64,000 bases of DNA from Gallaecimonas pentaromativorans (GTDB lineage: Bacteria > Pseudomonadota > Gammaproteobacteria > Enterobacterales > Gallaecimonadaceae): contig NZ_RJUL01000007.1 in assembly GCF_003751625.1 (NCBI RefSeq), positions 124,001-188,000 of the forward strand, in the 5' to 3' direction. Within the stretch, counting starts at the first letter, position 1. Each line of letters begins with the position of its first letter. Under the pieces are notes generated by a model, which searched no databases, was not told the DNA's origin, and saw only the letters and a list, made by a program, of their open reading frames with translations. The translations under genes and the position numbers were made by a program. Below, piece by piece: positions 52,494 to 62,546 of the stretch.

Positions 52494-52742
52494 TTACTTA
52501 CCCAGTAAGTCCTTCTTCATGGCAGCCATGGCAATACTGCCAAACACAAAGAGGTTGAACCTGGCCTTGCCATCGAGGGTGATGGCTTTGCTGACCAGGG
52601 CCACCAGCACGGCGTGTAGCACGGTAACTACCGCCAGCACGATGTAAAACAAGGTGTTAAGGGGCGCTTCGAAGGGGTGAACCAGGTTGATAAAACACAC
52701 CGCCCAGACCACCAGCATCATCAGCTTTTTAACCATCAGCAT
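52494..52742 (-). CDS. yhhL: YhhL-like DUF1145 membrane protein
   Basis: 82 residues with two or three hydrophobic helices (LMMLVVWAVCFINLV, FYIVLAVVTVLHAVLVALV), DUF1145. In E. coli yhhL also follows rsmD. Its ATG shares one base with the rsmD stop (TAATG), indicating coupled translation. Function unknown. Confidence 0.85.
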   Translation of the reverse strand: MLMVKKLMMLVVWAVCFINLVHPFEAPLNTLFYIVLAVVTVLHAVLVALVSKAITLDGKARFNLFVFGSIAMAAMKKDLLGK

Positions 52743-53317
52743 TATTCAGTTACCTCTCGTTGAAACAGTTTGGCCTGCACTTGGCCGGCATTGAGTTCGC
52801 GGTGCAGCCGCCAGTTCGATGGCCAGGTGAAATCGAGCCCTTTCTCCACTTCCACATAGACCCAGGCGCCATCACTTAACCAGCCACCGGATTCCAGCAG
52901 GGACAGGGTCGGGGCAGCCAGTTGCTTACCAAAGGGTGGGTCGATAAACACCAGGTCGGCCGGCTCGGCCGGGGTATTGGCCAGCCAGTCCAGCACATCG
53001 GCCTGCACCACATGCCCGGCTTTGGCATCCAGGCGCGCCAGGTTGTCGACCAGTTGGCGGGCAGCATTTTTATCTATTTCCACCAGCACCAGGCTGGCGG
53101 CGTGCCGGGACAGGGCCTCGAAACCGAGGGCGCCGGCGCCGGCAAAACAGTCCAGCACCTTGGCGCCTTGGGTCTGGCCTTGCAGCCAGTTAAAGAGGGT
53201 TTCTTTGACCCTGTCGGTGGTGGGCCTGAGCCCTTCAAGATCCTGCACCGGTAGCTTGCGTCCCCGGTAAAGGCCGGAAATGATGCGAATTTGTCCGCTA
53301 TTGCCTTTGACTGCCAT
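52742..53317 (-). CDS. rsmD: 16S rRNA (guanine966-N2)-methyltransferase RsmD
   Basis: 191 residues. Motif I VLDCFAGAGALGFEAL and the catalytic FIDPPFG mark an N2-guanine methyltransferase; the N-terminal SGQIRIISGLYRGRKLPV and GLRPTTDRVKETLFNWL are RsmD signatures. It methylates G966 of 16S rRNA in the assembled 30S subunit. Divergent from ftsY, as in E. coli. Confidence 0.94.
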   Translation of the reverse strand: MAVKGNSGQIRIISGLYRGRKLPVQDLEGLRPTTDRVKETLFNWLQGQTQGAKVLDCFAGAGALGFEALSRHAASLVLVEIDKNAARQLVDNLARLDAKAGHVVQADVLDWLANTPAEPADLVFIDPPFGKQLAAPTLSLLESGGWLSDGAWVYVEVEKGLDFTWPSNWRLHRELNAGQVQAKLFQREVTE

Positions 53318-53393
53318 GGCGGTTCTTTGCCCTCCGGGTTAGACTAACGCCTTTAAAAATCCCGCTATTCTAGCCGCCAGACTGCAGATTGCC

Positions 53394-54788
53394 ATGAGCA
53401 AAAAGAAAGGTTTCCTGTCTTGGATGGGCTTTGGCCGTAACAAAGCCGAAGTCGTCGAGGATGAAAACAAGACCCCCGAAACACCCGTATCCTCCCCCGA
53501 GGAACTGCCCGAGGCCGAACTGGCCAGCGCCGAAACCCTGACCCTTGAGGTGGAATCCGCCCTGCCTGAGCAGCCGATGCCAGAGCCTGAAGCCGAAGCC
53601 GAAGCCGAAGCCGAAGCCGAAGCCGAAGCCGAAGCCGAAGCCGAAGCCGAAGCCGAAGCCGAAGCCGAAGCCGAAGCCGAAGCCGAAGCCGAAGCCGAAG
53701 CCGAAGCCGAAGCCGAAGCCGAAGCCGAAGCCGAAGCCGAAGCCGAAGCCGAAGCCGAAGCCGAAGCCGAAGCCGAAGCCGAAGCCGAACAGGATGCTGC
53801 GCTGGCTGTTGAAGAAATCAAGGCCGATTTGGCTACCCAGGCCGCCGTTGTCCATGCCGGCCGGGAAAAACCGGGCTTTTTTGCCCGTCTGCGCCAGGGC
53901 CTCAAACGGACCCGCGAAAATATCGGCGCCGGCTTCCTGGCCATCTTCCGTGGCAAGAAAATCGACGACGAGCTGTTTGAAGAGCTGGAAACCCAGCTGC
54001 TGATGGCCGACGTGGGTGTCGAAACCACCGGCCGCCTTATCGAGCGGCTGACCCGCCAGGCCAACCTTGGCCAGCTAAAGGACGGCGAAGCCCTCTATGA
54101 GCTGCTCAAGCAGGAAATGCAGGCATTGCTGGAGCCGGTCTCCAAACCGCTGGTGCTGGAGCACAAACCCCATGTCATTTTGATGGTGGGCGTGAACGGG
54201 GTCGGTAAAACCACCACCATCGGCAAACTGGCCCGCCAGTTCAAAGACCAGGGCAAGTCAGTGATGCTGGCCGCTGGCGACACCTTCCGCGCCGCTGCTG
54301 TCGAGCAGCTGCAGGTATGGGGTGAGCGCAACAATATCCCGGTGATCGCCCAGCATACCGGCGCCGATTCAGCCTCTGTGGTGTTTGACGCCTTGCAGGC
54401 CGCCCAGGCTCGCGGCGCCGATGTGTTGATTGCCGATACCGCCGGGCGCCTGCAAAACAAAGCGCACCTGATGGAAGAGCTCAAGAAAATCGTCCGGGTA
54501 ATGAAAAAACTGGACCCGGAGGCGCCTCACGAAGTGATGCTGACCCTGGATGCCGGCACCGGCCAGAACGCCCTTAGCCAAGCCAAGCTGTTTAGCGAAG
54601 CGGTGGGCCTGACCGGCATCAGCCTTACCAAGCTGGACGGCACCGCCAAAGGCGGGGTTATCTTTGCCATCGCCGACAAATTTGGTATTCCTATCCGTTA
54701 CATAGGTGTGGGTGAAGGCATCGAAGACCTGCGTACGTTCAACGCCAAGGACTTCGTGGACGCCCTCTTCGGAACAGAGGAAAAATGA
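53394..54788 (+). CDS. ftsY: Signal recognition particle receptor FtsY
   Basis: 464 residues. The A domain (about 1-150) is acidic and contains a run of 33 Glu-Ala pairs plus Glu (residues 66-132) coded by a perfect hexanucleotide repeat. The NG GTPase domain follows: [15 protein letters not shown] (G1), [23 protein letters not shown] (G3) and [12 protein letters not shown] (G4). FtsY docks SRP-ribosome complexes at the SecYEG translocon. Its stop overlaps the ftsE start (ATGA). Confidence 0.95.
   Translation: MSKKKGFLSWMGFGRNKAEVVEDENKTPETPVSSPEELPEAELASAETLTLEVESALPEQPMPEPEAEAEAEAEAEAEAEAEAEAEAEAEAEAEAEAEAEAEAEAEAEAEAEAEAEAEAEAEAEAEAEAEAEQDAALAVEEIKADLATQAAVVHAGREKPGFFARLRQGLKRTRENIGAGFLAIFRGKKIDDELFEELETQLLMADVGVETTGRLIERLTRQANLGQLKDGEALYELLKQEMQALLEPVSKPLVLEHKPHVILMVGVNGVGKTTTIGKLARQFKDQGKSVMLAAGDTFRAAAVEQLQVWGERNNIPVIAQHTGADSASVVFDALQAAQARGADVLIADTAGRLQNKAHLMEELKKIVRVMKKLDPEAPHEVMLTLDAGTGQNALSQAKLFSEAVGLTGISLTKLDGTAKGGVIFAIADKFGIPIRYIGVGEGIEDLRTFNAKDFVDALFGTEEK
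53589..53789 (+). repeat. Perfect GAAGCC tandem repeat in ftsY
   Basis: 33 uninterrupted copies of GAAGCC plus GAA, 201 bases without a single mismatch. All Glu codons are GAA and all Ala codons GCC. The unit is six bases, so changes in copy number keep the frame and alter only the length of the acidic linker. Confidence 0.97.
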
Positions 54789-55459
54789 TCCGCTTCGAGC
54801 AGGTTTCAAAGGCCTACGCGGGCGGCGCCCAGGCGCTGCAAAACGTGAATTTCCACCTGGCAAAGGGGGAGATGGCCTTTTTGACCGGCCATTCGGGCGC
54901 AGGGAAAAGTACCCTGCTCCGTCTTATTACCCTGCAAGAAAGGCCATCGGCCGGCCGGGTCAGTATCAACGGCCACGACATCAGCCGCCTTAAATCGTCC
55001 CAGATCCCTTATGTGCGCCGCGATATCGGCATCATTTTTCAGGATCACCGACTGCTGATGGACAAAACCGTGTTCGAAAACGTCGCCTTGCCGCTGATCG
55101 TGGTGGGGTTCAGCGCCGGGGAAGTGCGTAAAAGGGTGCAAACGGCCCTGGGCTGGGTGGGCCTGGCCGACAAAGCCAACTGTTTCCCCATCCAGCTTTC
55201 CGGCGGGGAGCAGCAGCGGGTCGGTATTGCCCGCGCCGTGGTCAACAAGCCGCCGCTGCTGCTGGCGGACGAACCCACCGGTAACCTGGACCCGAAGCTG
55301 TCCATGGATATTCTGCGCCTCTTTGAAGACCTCAACAGCCTGGGCATTTCAGTGCTGGTGGCCACCCATGACCTGGGCCTTATCGCCCGGATGCGCCACC
55401 ACACCTTTACCCTTAAAAACGGCCGCATGCTGGGCGACTCCCTTGGAGGCAGCGCATGA
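54785..55459 (+). CDS. ftsE: Cell division ATP-binding protein FtsE
   Basis: 224 residues. Walker [10 protein letters not shown], signature [15 protein letters not shown], Walker [14 protein letters not shown]-loop ATHD. With FtsX it forms the divisome ABC complex that activates peptidoglycan hydrolases through EnvC, which is also encoded in this window. Four-base overlaps with both ftsY and ftsX. Confidence 0.96.
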   Translation: MIRFEQVSKAYAGGAQALQNVNFHLAKGEMAFLTGHSGAGKSTLLRLITLQERPSAGRVSINGHDISRLKSSQIPYVRRDIGIIFQDHRLLMDKTVFENVALPLIVVGFSAGEVRKRVQTALGWVGLADKANCFPIQLSGGEQQRVGIARAVVNKPPLLLADEPTGNLDPKLSMDILRLFEDLNSLGISVLVATHDLGLIARMRHHTFTLKNGRMLGDSLGGSA

Positions 55460-56436
55460 GCCTGCTGTTTGAAAACCGCACCGCCGCGGCCAGCGCTGCC
55501 CGGCCCGGCTTTTTAAGCCGCCTGGCCATGTATTTTGTGCGCCATGCCCAGCAGGCCACCGGCAGCCTCGGCGAGCTTTGGCGCACGCCGCTGGCCAGCC
55601 TGCTTACCATCGCGGTACTGGGCTTTTCCCTGACCCTGCCCGGCACCTTTTATGTGTTGCTGAAAAACATCGAGTCGGTGTCCAGCCAGTTCCAGAAGGC
55701 CTCCGAAATCACCTTGCTGCTCAAGGACTCGGTGAGCACCGATGACGCCGCCAAGGCCGCTACCCGCATCGGCCTGTACCCGGAAGTGGCCAAAGCCAAG
55801 CTCATTACCCGCGACGAAGCCCTGACCGAATTTCGCGCCAAAAGCGGCTTTGGCGAAGCCCTCGATTATCTGGACAGCAACCCGCTGCCCAATGTCATCG
55901 TGGTGGAGCCCACCGAGCGTAACTCCAGCCCCCAGGCCGCCAAGGCGCTGCTGGACAAGCTGCGGGGCGAGCGGGAAGTGGAGCAAGGCCGGCTCGACCT
56001 CGATTGGCTCAAACGCCTCGACGCCCTGGTGTCCATGGCCCGCGACGGGGTGTCTTTGGTGGCGCTGCTGCTGTTGGTGACCATGGTGCTGGTGGTGGGC
56101 AACACCATCCGGCTGATGATTGAGCACCGGCGCGACAGCATCAACGTGATGAAAATGGTGGGCGCCACCGACGCCTTTGTGCGCCGCCCCTTCCTTTATA
56201 CCGGCCTGTGGTACGGCCTGGCGGCAGGCTGCTTGTCGCTGCTGCTGGTGACTTTGGGGGTCCTGTGGCTGGAACAGAGTGTTGCCCGGGTGGTGGACCT
56301 TTACGGCTCTCAGTTCCGTCTCAACGGCCTGGACGGCAGCGAAATGCTGGCGGTCTTGGGGTTGTCGGTGCTGCTGGGGCTCAGCGGCGCCTATCTGGCG
56401 GTCTGGCGACACCTCAAAGCCATGGAACCGGCTTGA
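55456..56436 (+). CDS. ftsX: Cell division protein FtsX
   Basis: 326 residues: cytoplasmic N-terminus, a transmembrane helix (about 55-75), a periplasmic domain of about 110 residues that recruits EnvC, and three C-terminal helices ([20 protein letters not shown] onward). Motif [19 protein letters not shown] is the typical cytoplasmic loop. Partner of FtsE. Confidence 0.95.
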   Translation: MSLLFENRTAAASAARPGFLSRLAMYFVRHAQQATGSLGELWRTPLASLLTIAVLGFSLTLPGTFYVLLKNIESVSSQFQKASEITLLLKDSVSTDDAAKAATRIGLYPEVAKAKLITRDEALTEFRAKSGFGEALDYLDSNPLPNVIVVEPTERNSSPQAAKALLDKLRGEREVEQGRLDLDWLKRLDALVSMARDGVSLVALLLLVTMVLVVGNTIRLMIEHRRDSINVMKMVGATDAFVRRPFLYTGLWYGLAAGCLSLLLVTLGVLWLEQSVARVVDLYGSQFRLNGLDGSEMLAVLGLSVLLGLSGAYLAVWRHLKAMEPA

Positions 56437-56443
56437 TCCCGAC

Positions 56444-56471
56444 GAAACTTTTTCTTAGAGTGGGACTCTTA
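56444..56471 (+). promoter_or_regulatory. Candidate sigma-E promoter of rpoH
   Basis: GAAACTT (56444-56450), 16 bp, TCTTA (56467-56471) approximates the sigma-E consensus (GGAACTT-N16-TCTGA). In E. coli rpoH P3 is read by sigma-E with the same spacing. Confidence 0.45.
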
Positions 56472-56517
56472 GATGTGGTTTTTTGTGATCCATATCGATT
56501 TTTTCTGAGGGAGTGAG

Positions 56518-57369
56518 ATGACTGACCATCTGCAATCCATGGCCTTAACCGTTCCTGCCAGTGGCAGCCTTGAGGCTTATGTCCACTCGGTGAACAGCAT
56601 GCCAATGCTGAGCGCCGAGGAAGAGCGTGCCCTGGCAACCCGCCTCCAGGAAGAAGGTGACCTGCAGGCGGCTAAACAGTTGATCATGTCCCATCTGCGC
56701 TTTGTGGTGCATGTGGCCCGCAGCTATTCCGGCTACGGCCTGCCCCAGGCAGACCTTATCCAGGAAGGCAACATCGGCCTGATGAAAGCGGTTAAACGCT
56801 TCGACCCGGGTGTCGGTGTGCGCCTGGTGTCTTTTGCCGTGCACTGGATCAAAGCGGAGATCCACGAATACGTTCTGAAAAACTGGCGTATCGTCAAAAT
56901 CGCCACCACCAAGGCCCAACGCAAGCTGTTCTTCAACCTGCGTTCCAAGAAGAAACGCCTGGGTTGGTTCAGCCATGACGAAGTGCAGATGGTGGCCCAA
57001 GAGCTGGGTGTCAGCGCCGCCGAAGTGCGCGAGATGGAAGCGAGAATGAGCTCCCCCGACCAAGCCTTTGACTTGGCCAACGACGATGACGACGACAGCT
57101 ACGCCCCGGTGCATTACCTGGAAGACAACGCCTCGGACGTTGCCCAGGCGGTGGAAGAAGAGCAGTGGGAAGCCGCTTCCCATGCCCGCCTTGGCCATGC
57201 CCTGAGCGCCCTGGACGATCGCAGCCGCGATATCCTGCAGCGCCGCTGGCTCACCGACGACAAAGCCACCCTGCAAGAACTGGCCGACCAATATCAGGTG
57301 TCTGCCGAGCGGGTACGGCAGCTTGAGAAGAACGCCCTGGCCAAACTCAAGGGCGCGATGCTCAACTAA
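56518..57369 (+). CDS. rpoH: Heat-shock sigma factor RpoH (sigma-32)
   Basis: 283 residues. Region 2 ([39 protein letters not shown]), the RpoH box [17 protein letters not shown] and region 4.2 ([18 protein letters not shown]) identify sigma-32, which directs transcription of chaperone and protease genes. GAGGGAG precedes the ATG. The gene is transcribed apart from ftsX from its own upstream region, and ends in a strong terminator. Confidence 0.96.
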   Translation: MTDHLQSMALTVPASGSLEAYVHSVNSMPMLSAEEERALATRLQEEGDLQAAKQLIMSHLRFVVHVARSYSGYGLPQADLIQEGNIGLMKAVKRFDPGVGVRLVSFAVHWIKAEIHEYVLKNWRIVKIATTKAQRKLFFNLRSKKKRLGWFSHDEVQMVAQELGVSAAEVREMEARMSSPDQAFDLANDDDDDSYAPVHYLEDNASDVAQAVEEEQWEAASHARLGHALSALDDRSRDILQRRWLTDDKATLQELADQYQVSAERVRQLEKNALAKLKGAMLN

Positions 57370-57396
57370 AAAAGCCGGCGGAAGCCGGCTTTTTTA
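57368..57396. terminator. Bidirectional terminator (rpoH / panZ)
   Basis: A run of A, AGCCGGC-GGAA-GCCGGCT and a run of T between convergent genes. Confidence 0.9.
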
Positions 57397-57404
57397 ATGG
57401 GGTT

Positions 57405-57782
57405 TTACAGGGCGATGCGCCACTGGTTGTCGTCCACGGCGGCAAAGCCCTGGGCCAGCAGGAAGTCCCCCACCATGGCTCGGTTCTCTACCGGGTAGTC
57501 GCTGGCCAGCGCCCTGACTTCAGTCAGCCCCAGCTCACGGGCCCTTTCCAGGGCTTTTTGCAGCAGGTATTTACCCACACCGCGGCGGCGGGTCTCGCTG
57601 CGCACCCCTAAGTTGACGATACGGTCGCCGTCCAGGCGCAGCGCGGCGATATGGCGGTCGTTGAAGGTAGCGATAAACCAGAAAGGGGCCTGAAGATCGG
57701 CCGGCAGGTGGCCGTAGAGCTTACCCAGGTCGATTTCCATCTGCGCCGAAACCGGCGGATTGTCATGGATAGTCAAACGCAT
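57405..57782 (-). CDS. panZ: PanZ/PanM-like GNAT regulator of PanD
   Basis: 125 residues, a compact GNAT fold with RRRGVGKYLLQKALE as the acetyl-CoA-binding loop and the E. coli PanZ-like ending (MVGDFLLAQGFAAVDDNQW). PanZ promotes maturation of the PanD proenzyme and feeds back acetyl-CoA/CoA levels on pantothenate synthesis. Its place beside rpoH matches E. coli yhhK. Confidence 0.82.
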   Translation of the reverse strand: MRLTIHDNPPVSAQMEIDLGKLYGHLPADLQAPFWFIATFNDRHIAALRLDGDRIVNLGVRSETRRRGVGKYLLQKALERARELGLTEVRALASDYPVENRAMVGDFLLAQGFAAVDDNQWRIAL

Positions 57783-57793
57783 TGTGAAGGTCC

Positions 57794-58525
57794 TTAACCT
57801 CTGTTTGGCGTGATTTTACCAGAAGTCGCCACCCTGACCTTGGGCATCAGCGCCGAAACCGGTACCAAGTCTGCGCCATGGAGATCCGTTAGGGCCTGGC
57901 GCAGAAAGGCCAGGGTGGTGGCATGGGGGTGGGCAATAACTACCACTTGGCCGTCCCGTTTGGCCAGCCGCAGCGCCCGCTGCCACTGGTGTTGCAGATC
58001 CCGGGCGCTGTTATCCAGAAAAACGTTGCGGGCCACCGCCGGCACACCGGCTGCTTCGGCAGCGGCCAGGGCCTGGGATTTGGCGGTGGTCCGGGAATCG
58101 ACAAAATACAGATGCCGGCCGGCCAGCAGCGCCATCAACCAATCCATGCGCTGGCGATCTTCGGTAAGCATCGAGCCCATATGGTTGTTGACCCCCTTAG
58201 CCTCGGGCACCGCCTTGAGAGCGCTGTCGAGAATGGTGGCCATCTGCTGCTCGTCTTGTTGTACGGTCAGGGTGCCCGCTTCCAGCGGCTGTCTTGTAGA
58301 CAGCGGCTCCATGGGCAAATGCAACATCACCGGCTGGCGCGCCCGGGCGGCCAGGGCCGCGCCATAAGGGGTGTGGGGCAGTACGCTCAAGGTAACGGCG
58401 TCCGGCAGCATCAACGCCTGGCTGTCGTGCTTGTTGTAACCGATGTCATCGACAATCACGGCGATCTTGGGCTGGGCCAGGGCCAGCAAGGGCAACAGCC
58501 CAAACAGCAGGGCGATAAGGCGCAC
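57794..58525 (-). CDS. yibQ: Divergent polysaccharide deacetylase YibQ
   Basis: 243 residues with an N-terminal signal peptide (LIALLFGLLPLLALA). The deacetylase-2 fold shows IAVIVDDIGYN (acidic metal-site motif), HLPMEPLSTR, NNHMGSMLTED and FVDSRTTAKSQA. A periplasmic, probably cell-wall-related enzyme of unknown substrate. In E. coli it directly follows envC; here ctpA lies between. Confidence 0.88.
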   Translation of the reverse strand: MRLIALLFGLLPLLALAQPKIAVIVDDIGYNKHDSQALMLPDAVTLSVLPHTPYGAALAARARQPVMLHLPMEPLSTRQPLEAGTLTVQQDEQQMATILDSALKAVPEAKGVNNHMGSMLTEDRQRMDWLMALLAGRHLYFVDSRTTAKSQALAAAEAAGVPAVARNVFLDNSARDLQHQWQRALRLAKRDGQVVVIAHPHATTLAFLRQALTDLHGADLVPVSALMPKVRVATSGKITPNRG

Positions 58526-58539
58526 GGTGTTCCTTGTTG

Positions 58540-59748
58540 TTATTTGAGGTGGTTATTGTCGAGGTAGCTGGTAGCTTCCCACAGCAAGGCATCGTCTGCC
58601 CAGTTTCCTTCCACCGTGGTTTCGGCCTTGCGGGTCAGGGGGTAGTGGCTTTTCAACAAGGACCGGGCCTTGGCGTCGGCCAGTATGGTGCCGGCCTTGA
58701 TGTCCGGGGTAATGCCCTTGCCCTGAATGGACACGCCGCTGGGCGTGAGGTACTTGGCGGTAGTGATTTTCAAGGCCCGCTCGCCGTCGCCCAGAGGAAT
58801 AAGGCTTTGCACGCTGCCCTTACCGAAGCTCTGCACCCCCAGTACCTTGGCCCGGCCATTGTCTTTAAGAGCGCCGGCCAAAATCTCCGCCGCCGAAGCT
58901 GAGTCTTTGTCCAGCAGCACCAGCAAGGGCAGTGTCTCAAACGGGTCACCGGGCTTGGCCTCGAAGGACTGGTTGGCGTAACTGGCGCGGCCATGGGTAC
59001 TGACGATGGTGCCTTTGCTCAGGAAAAGGTCTGCCACGTCCACCGCCGCCGGGAACACCCCGCCGGGGTTACCCCTCATGTCGATGATCACGCTCTGAGG
59101 CCGGGCCGATTTGATGGCCTGGCTCACCTCAAGGGGCGTTGAATACTGGAACTGGCTGATCCTCAGCCACAGCCGGTGGTGGTCCAGGGGGTAGCTGGTC
59201 ACCGAGTCTACCTGCACGTCGGCCGGAGCAATGGCAAACCGCAGCTGGTGGCTGTTGCGGCTAACCAGCAGCTTGACCTTGTCTTGTGGGGCGCCGCGCA
59301 GCTCGTGGGCCAGGGCTTTAAGGGATTTCCCCTCCACATCCTGGCCGTTGATGGCCAGCACCCTGTCACCGGCCTTGATACCGGCCTTGGCCGCCGGCGA
59401 GTCCTTGATGGGCGAGGTCACTATTAGGTGCTTTTGGGCGTCAAAATCCACTTCCAGGCCCAGGCCCGAGTAATGGCCGTCGGCCATTTCCTGTAGCTCG
59501 CGGATATCGTCGCCTTCAAGGTATTTGGAGTAGTCGTCGAGGGAGGAGACCAGCCCTTTGAGGGCGGTGTCGGCCAGGCGGTCTTCATCCACCGGGTCGA
59601 CATAATATTGGCTGATCTGAGCCAGGGTCTCGCTAAAGAGGCGGTTGGGGTTAAGAGGCCCTTGTCCCATCTGCCCGGCCAAGGCGAGACCTGCTGCCGT
59701 CAACAGGCTGCCGGTAACCATACCGCCCAGCCAAGACATCTTGGACAT
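58540..59748 (-). CDS. C-terminal processing protease (S41)
   Basis: 402 residues: an N-terminal signal/anchor (WLGGMVTGSLLTAAGLALAG), a PDZ domain (about 90-170; GIKAGDRVLAINGQDVEGKS) and the S41 protease domain (about 185-360) with catalytic Ser in DSASAAEILAGAL and Lys in SFGKGSVQSL. CtpA-type proteases cut periplasmic proteins, often peptidoglycan hydrolases or their regulators, which suits its position between envC and yibQ. Confidence 0.92.
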   Translation of the reverse strand: MSKMSWLGGMVTGSLLTAAGLALAGQMGQGPLNPNRLFSETLAQISQYYVDPVDEDRLADTALKGLVSSLDDYSKYLEGDDIRELQEMADGHYSGLGLEVDFDAQKHLIVTSPIKDSPAAKAGIKAGDRVLAINGQDVEGKSLKALAHELRGAPQDKVKLLVSRNSHQLRFAIAPADVQVDSVTSYPLDHHRLWLRISQFQYSTPLEVSQAIKSARPQSVIIDMRGNPGGVFPAAVDVADLFLSKGTIVSTHGRASYANQSFEAKPGDPFETLPLLVLLDKDSASAAEILAGALKDNGRAKVLGVQSFGKGSVQSLIPLGDGERALKITTAKYLTPSGVSIQGKGITPDIKAGTILADAKARSLLKSHYPLTRKAETTVEGNWADDALLWEATSYLDNNHLK

Positions 59749-59763
59749 GCAAACCTCCTTGGA

Positions 59764-60885
59764 TTAACGACACCATTTGGCGGGGTCTTGGGCCTTGCCC
59801 TGGTGGCGTATCTCGAAGTATAGCCCCGGGTCACTCTGGCCCCCGGAGCGGCCCACCAGGGCGATTTGCTCGCCTTGGGCCACTTCGTCACCCACCCCTT
59901 TGAGCAGCGCCTGGTTCTGGCCGTAAAGGCTCATGTAACCGTCGCCATGCTGCACCACCATCAGCAAACCATAACCGCGCACCCAGTTGGCGTAAACCAC
60001 CACGCCACCGGCCACAGCCCGGACCTTGCTGCCTTCACCGGCATTGATGATAACGCCGCGCCATTCAACCCCAGCCGCCCTTTGGCTACCGAACAGCTTT
60101 TGTACCTTGCCGTCCACCGGCCAGGAGAGCTTGCCCTGCTGCCCCTTGAGGGTCTGCTTGCCGGCCGCCATCCGCGCTTTGCGCTCGGCCTCACGGATGG
60201 CGTCGTTCAGCGCCTTGCGGTCGGCCACCATTTGCTCCAGCTCGCCGGACTGGCTTTGAATTTGGCCGCTGAGCTGCTTGATGGTGCCCTGGCGCTGGTC
60301 TTTTTGCTCGCTAAGGCTGGCCTGGCGGGCCTCGGCCTGGGCTTTAAGGTCGGCCAGCCGGGCCAGGGCTTGGTCCAGCTGGGCCTGGGTGGCTTCCAGC
60401 TCGGTGCGGGTGTCTTTGAGGGATTCCAGCTCGTCCATACGCACGCCGTTAAAGCGCTGGTAGTAGGCCATCATCCGCTCCAGATCCGACAACGACTGGA
60501 GGTTGAGCATCATCTTGAGGTAATCGTCCTGGCCGGCGGCGTAGGCAGCCCTAAGCTGCTTCACCAGCAGCGCCTGCTGCTGGCGCGACTTTTCCCTGAG
60601 CGCGTCCAATTGCCCGGCCAAGGCCTGGCGTTTGTGGTTTTGCTCGGCCTGCTGGTCGTTGATGCGCGAGAGCTGGGCGCTGAGATTGCCGATTTCGGTG
60701 TCGATTTTCTTGAGGGCGTTTTGCAGGTTGGTGCGCTGCGCCTTTTGCTGCTCCAGCAATTGGCGGGTCTTGGCAATTTCCTTGTCCACCGCCTTGAGTT
60801 TGTTCTGGTCGTTGTCAGCCGCTAAACAGCCAAAGGCGGCCACCTGGGCCGCCATGATCAGCAGGGCAATAGCCGCTTTGATCAT
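59764..60885 (-). CDS. envC: Murein hydrolase activator EnvC
   Basis: 373 residues: signal peptide, long coiled coil (about 25-245) and a C-terminal LytM domain (about 260-373). The LytM zinc ligands are lost (LYFEIRHQG in place of LHFEI), the EnvC hallmark: it activates amidases AmiA/AmiB under FtsEX control instead of cutting murein itself. Overlaps the gpmI stop by 4 bases. Confidence 0.94.
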   Translation of the reverse strand: MIKAAIALLIMAAQVAAFGCLAADNDQNKLKAVDKEIAKTRQLLEQQKAQRTNLQNALKKIDTEIGNLSAQLSRINDQQAEQNHKRQALAGQLDALREKSRQQQALLVKQLRAAYAAGQDDYLKMMLNLQSLSDLERMMAYYQRFNGVRMDELESLKDTRTELEATQAQLDQALARLADLKAQAEARQASLSEQKDQRQGTIKQLSGQIQSQSGELEQMVADRKALNDAIREAERKARMAAGKQTLKGQQGKLSWPVDGKVQKLFGSQRAAGVEWRGVIINAGEGSKVRAVAGGVVVYANWVRGYGLLMVVQHGDGYMSLYGQNQALLKGVGDEVAQGEQIALVGRSGGQSDPGLYFEIRHQGKAQDPAKWCR

Positions 60886-62408
60886 TCAACAATAAACAGT
60901 GGTTTGCCGGTCATCTCGGCGGGCACGTCCATCCCCATCAGGGTCAGCATGGTCGGCGCGATATCCGACAGCACCCCGCCCTCAACCGCCCGTGCCTTGC
61001 GGCCAAAATAAATCAGCGGCACCGGATCGGAGGTGTGGGCAGTGTGGGGCTGGCCGGAGGCCGGGTCCGCCATTTGCTCGGCGTTGCCGTGGTCGGCAGT
61101 GATAAGGCACTCGCCGCCGACTTTTTCCAGCGCCGTAACCACCCGGCCAATGCAGTGGTCTACCGCTTCACAGGCTTTGACGGCGGCCTCAAAGATACCG
61201 GTGTGGCCAACCATATCGCCGTTGGGGTAGTTGCAGATGATGACGTCAAAATCGCCGGACTCGATGGCGCCCACCAGTTTGTCGGTGAGCTCAGTGGAGT
61301 TCATCTCAGGCTGCAGATCGTAGGTAGCCACCTTGGGCGAAGGAATGAGGATGCGCTCTTCGCCGGGGAAGGTCTGCTCGACACCGCCATTAAAGAAGAA
61401 GGTGACGTGGGCGTATTTCTCGGTCTCAGAGATGCGCAGCTGGGTTTTGTCGTGCTTGGCCAGCCATTCCCCCAGGGTATTGCTAAGCGATTCTGGCGGA
61501 TAGGCGCAGCTGGCGGGGATGTCGGCCGCGTATTGGGTCAGCATCACAAAGTCGCCCAGGGCCGGGCGCTCTTGGCGGGCAAAACCGGTGAAATCGTCCT
61601 CAACAAAGGCGCGGGTGATCTCCCGGGCCCGGTCGGCGCGGAAATTCATAAAGATAAGGGCGTCGCCGTCTTCAATGGCCACCGGGGCGCCGATGTGGGT
61701 CGCTTTGACAAACTCGTCGGTCTCGCCGCGCTGGTAGGCCTGCTCGAGGCCGGCAACGGCGTCGTCTACGGTGAAGGCCCCTTCGCCCCTGGCAATAAGG
61801 TTATAGGCGGCTTCAACGCGGTCCCAGCGGTTGTCACGGTCCATGGCAAAGTAGCGGCCCACCAGGCTGACCAGCCGGCCCTTGCCCAGCTCGGCAAATT
61901 TGGCGTTCACCGCTTCAATGGAGGCTTTGGCGCTTTTGGGCGGGGTATCGCGGCCGTCGAGGAAGGCGTGCAGGTAGACCTTGTCGGCCCCTTGTTTTAC
62001 TGCCAGTTCCATCATCGCCAGGAGGTGGTCTTCATGGCTGTGTACGCCGCCCGGCGACAGCAGGCCCATGATATGCACCGCTTTGCCCTGGCTGACGGCT
62101 TTATCCACGGCGCCGCACAAAGCCGGGTTGGTAAAGAAGGTGCCTTCGCCAATTTCTTTGCCGATGCGGGTGAGCTCTTGGTAGACCACGCGGCCAGCAC
62201 CCAGGTTGACATGGCCCACCTCGGAGTTGCCCATCTGCCCGGCCGGCAGGCCCACATCCAGGCCGGAGCCGGAGATCAGCGAATGGGGCCGCTCAGCCCA
62301 CAGCGCGTCAAGGTTGGGGGTTCTGGCAGCCAGAACGGCGTTGTTTTCCGCCTCTTCCCGGTAGCCCCAGCCGTCCATGATGATCAGTACCAGCGGTTTC
62401 TTAGCCAT
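60882..62408 (-). CDS. gpmI: Cofactor-independent phosphoglycerate mutase
   Basis: 508 residues. It interconverts 3- and 2-phosphoglycerate using two manganese ions. The phospho-acceptor Ser is in [15 protein letters not shown]; metal-site motifs [21 protein letters not shown] and [12 protein letters not shown] are intact. The start at 62408 (MAKKPLV) matches the family; an ATG eight codons upstream is also possible. First gene of the gpmI-envC-ctpA-yibQ cluster. Confidence 0.95.
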   Translation of the reverse strand: MAKKPLVLIIMDGWGYREEAENNAVLAARTPNLDALWAERPHSLISGSGLDVGLPAGQMGNSEVGHVNLGAGRVVYQELTRIGKEIGEGTFFTNPALCGAVDKAVSQGKAVHIMGLLSPGGVHSHEDHLLAMMELAVKQGADKVYLHAFLDGRDTPPKSAKASIEAVNAKFAELGKGRLVSLVGRYFAMDRDNRWDRVEAAYNLIARGEGAFTVDDAVAGLEQAYQRGETDEFVKATHIGAPVAIEDGDALIFMNFRADRAREITRAFVEDDFTGFARQERPALGDFVMLTQYAADIPASCAYPPESLSNTLGEWLAKHDKTQLRISETEKYAHVTFFFNGGVEQTFPGEERILIPSPKVATYDLQPEMNSTELTDKLVGAIESGDFDVIICNYPNGDMVGHTGIFEAAVKACEAVDHCIGRVVTALEKVGGECLITADHGNAEQMADPASGQPHTAHTSDPVPLIYFGRKARAVEGGVLSDIAPTMLTLMGMDVPAEMTGKPLFIVE

Positions 62409-62546
62409 GACATCACCCACATAAAGATTCATCTATCAAACCTCGGTAGTTTAAACACAAAGGCCGGTCACAAACCAGCAGGGGGGACTGGCTTTGAAAG
62501 GGCACACAGGTATACTCAAGGCCCTCGAAATTCGTGGTAGGCATCG

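Noticed and set aside
53589-53789. CRISPR array
   Set aside because: Continuous 6-base units without spacers, in frame inside ftsY.
53339-54064. Long antisense open frames of Ser-Ala or Phe-Gly repeats opposite ftsY
   Set aside because: They are mirror images of the GAAGCC repeat; ftsY is unmistakable on the plus strand.
59866-60825. A 319-codon plus-strand open frame opposite envC
   Set aside because: Low-complexity Leu/Val/Ala sequence mirroring the envC coiled coil.
61035-62540. A 501-codon plus-strand open frame opposite gpmI
   Set aside because: Antisense frame caused by high GC and codon bias; no domain, and gpmI explains the region.
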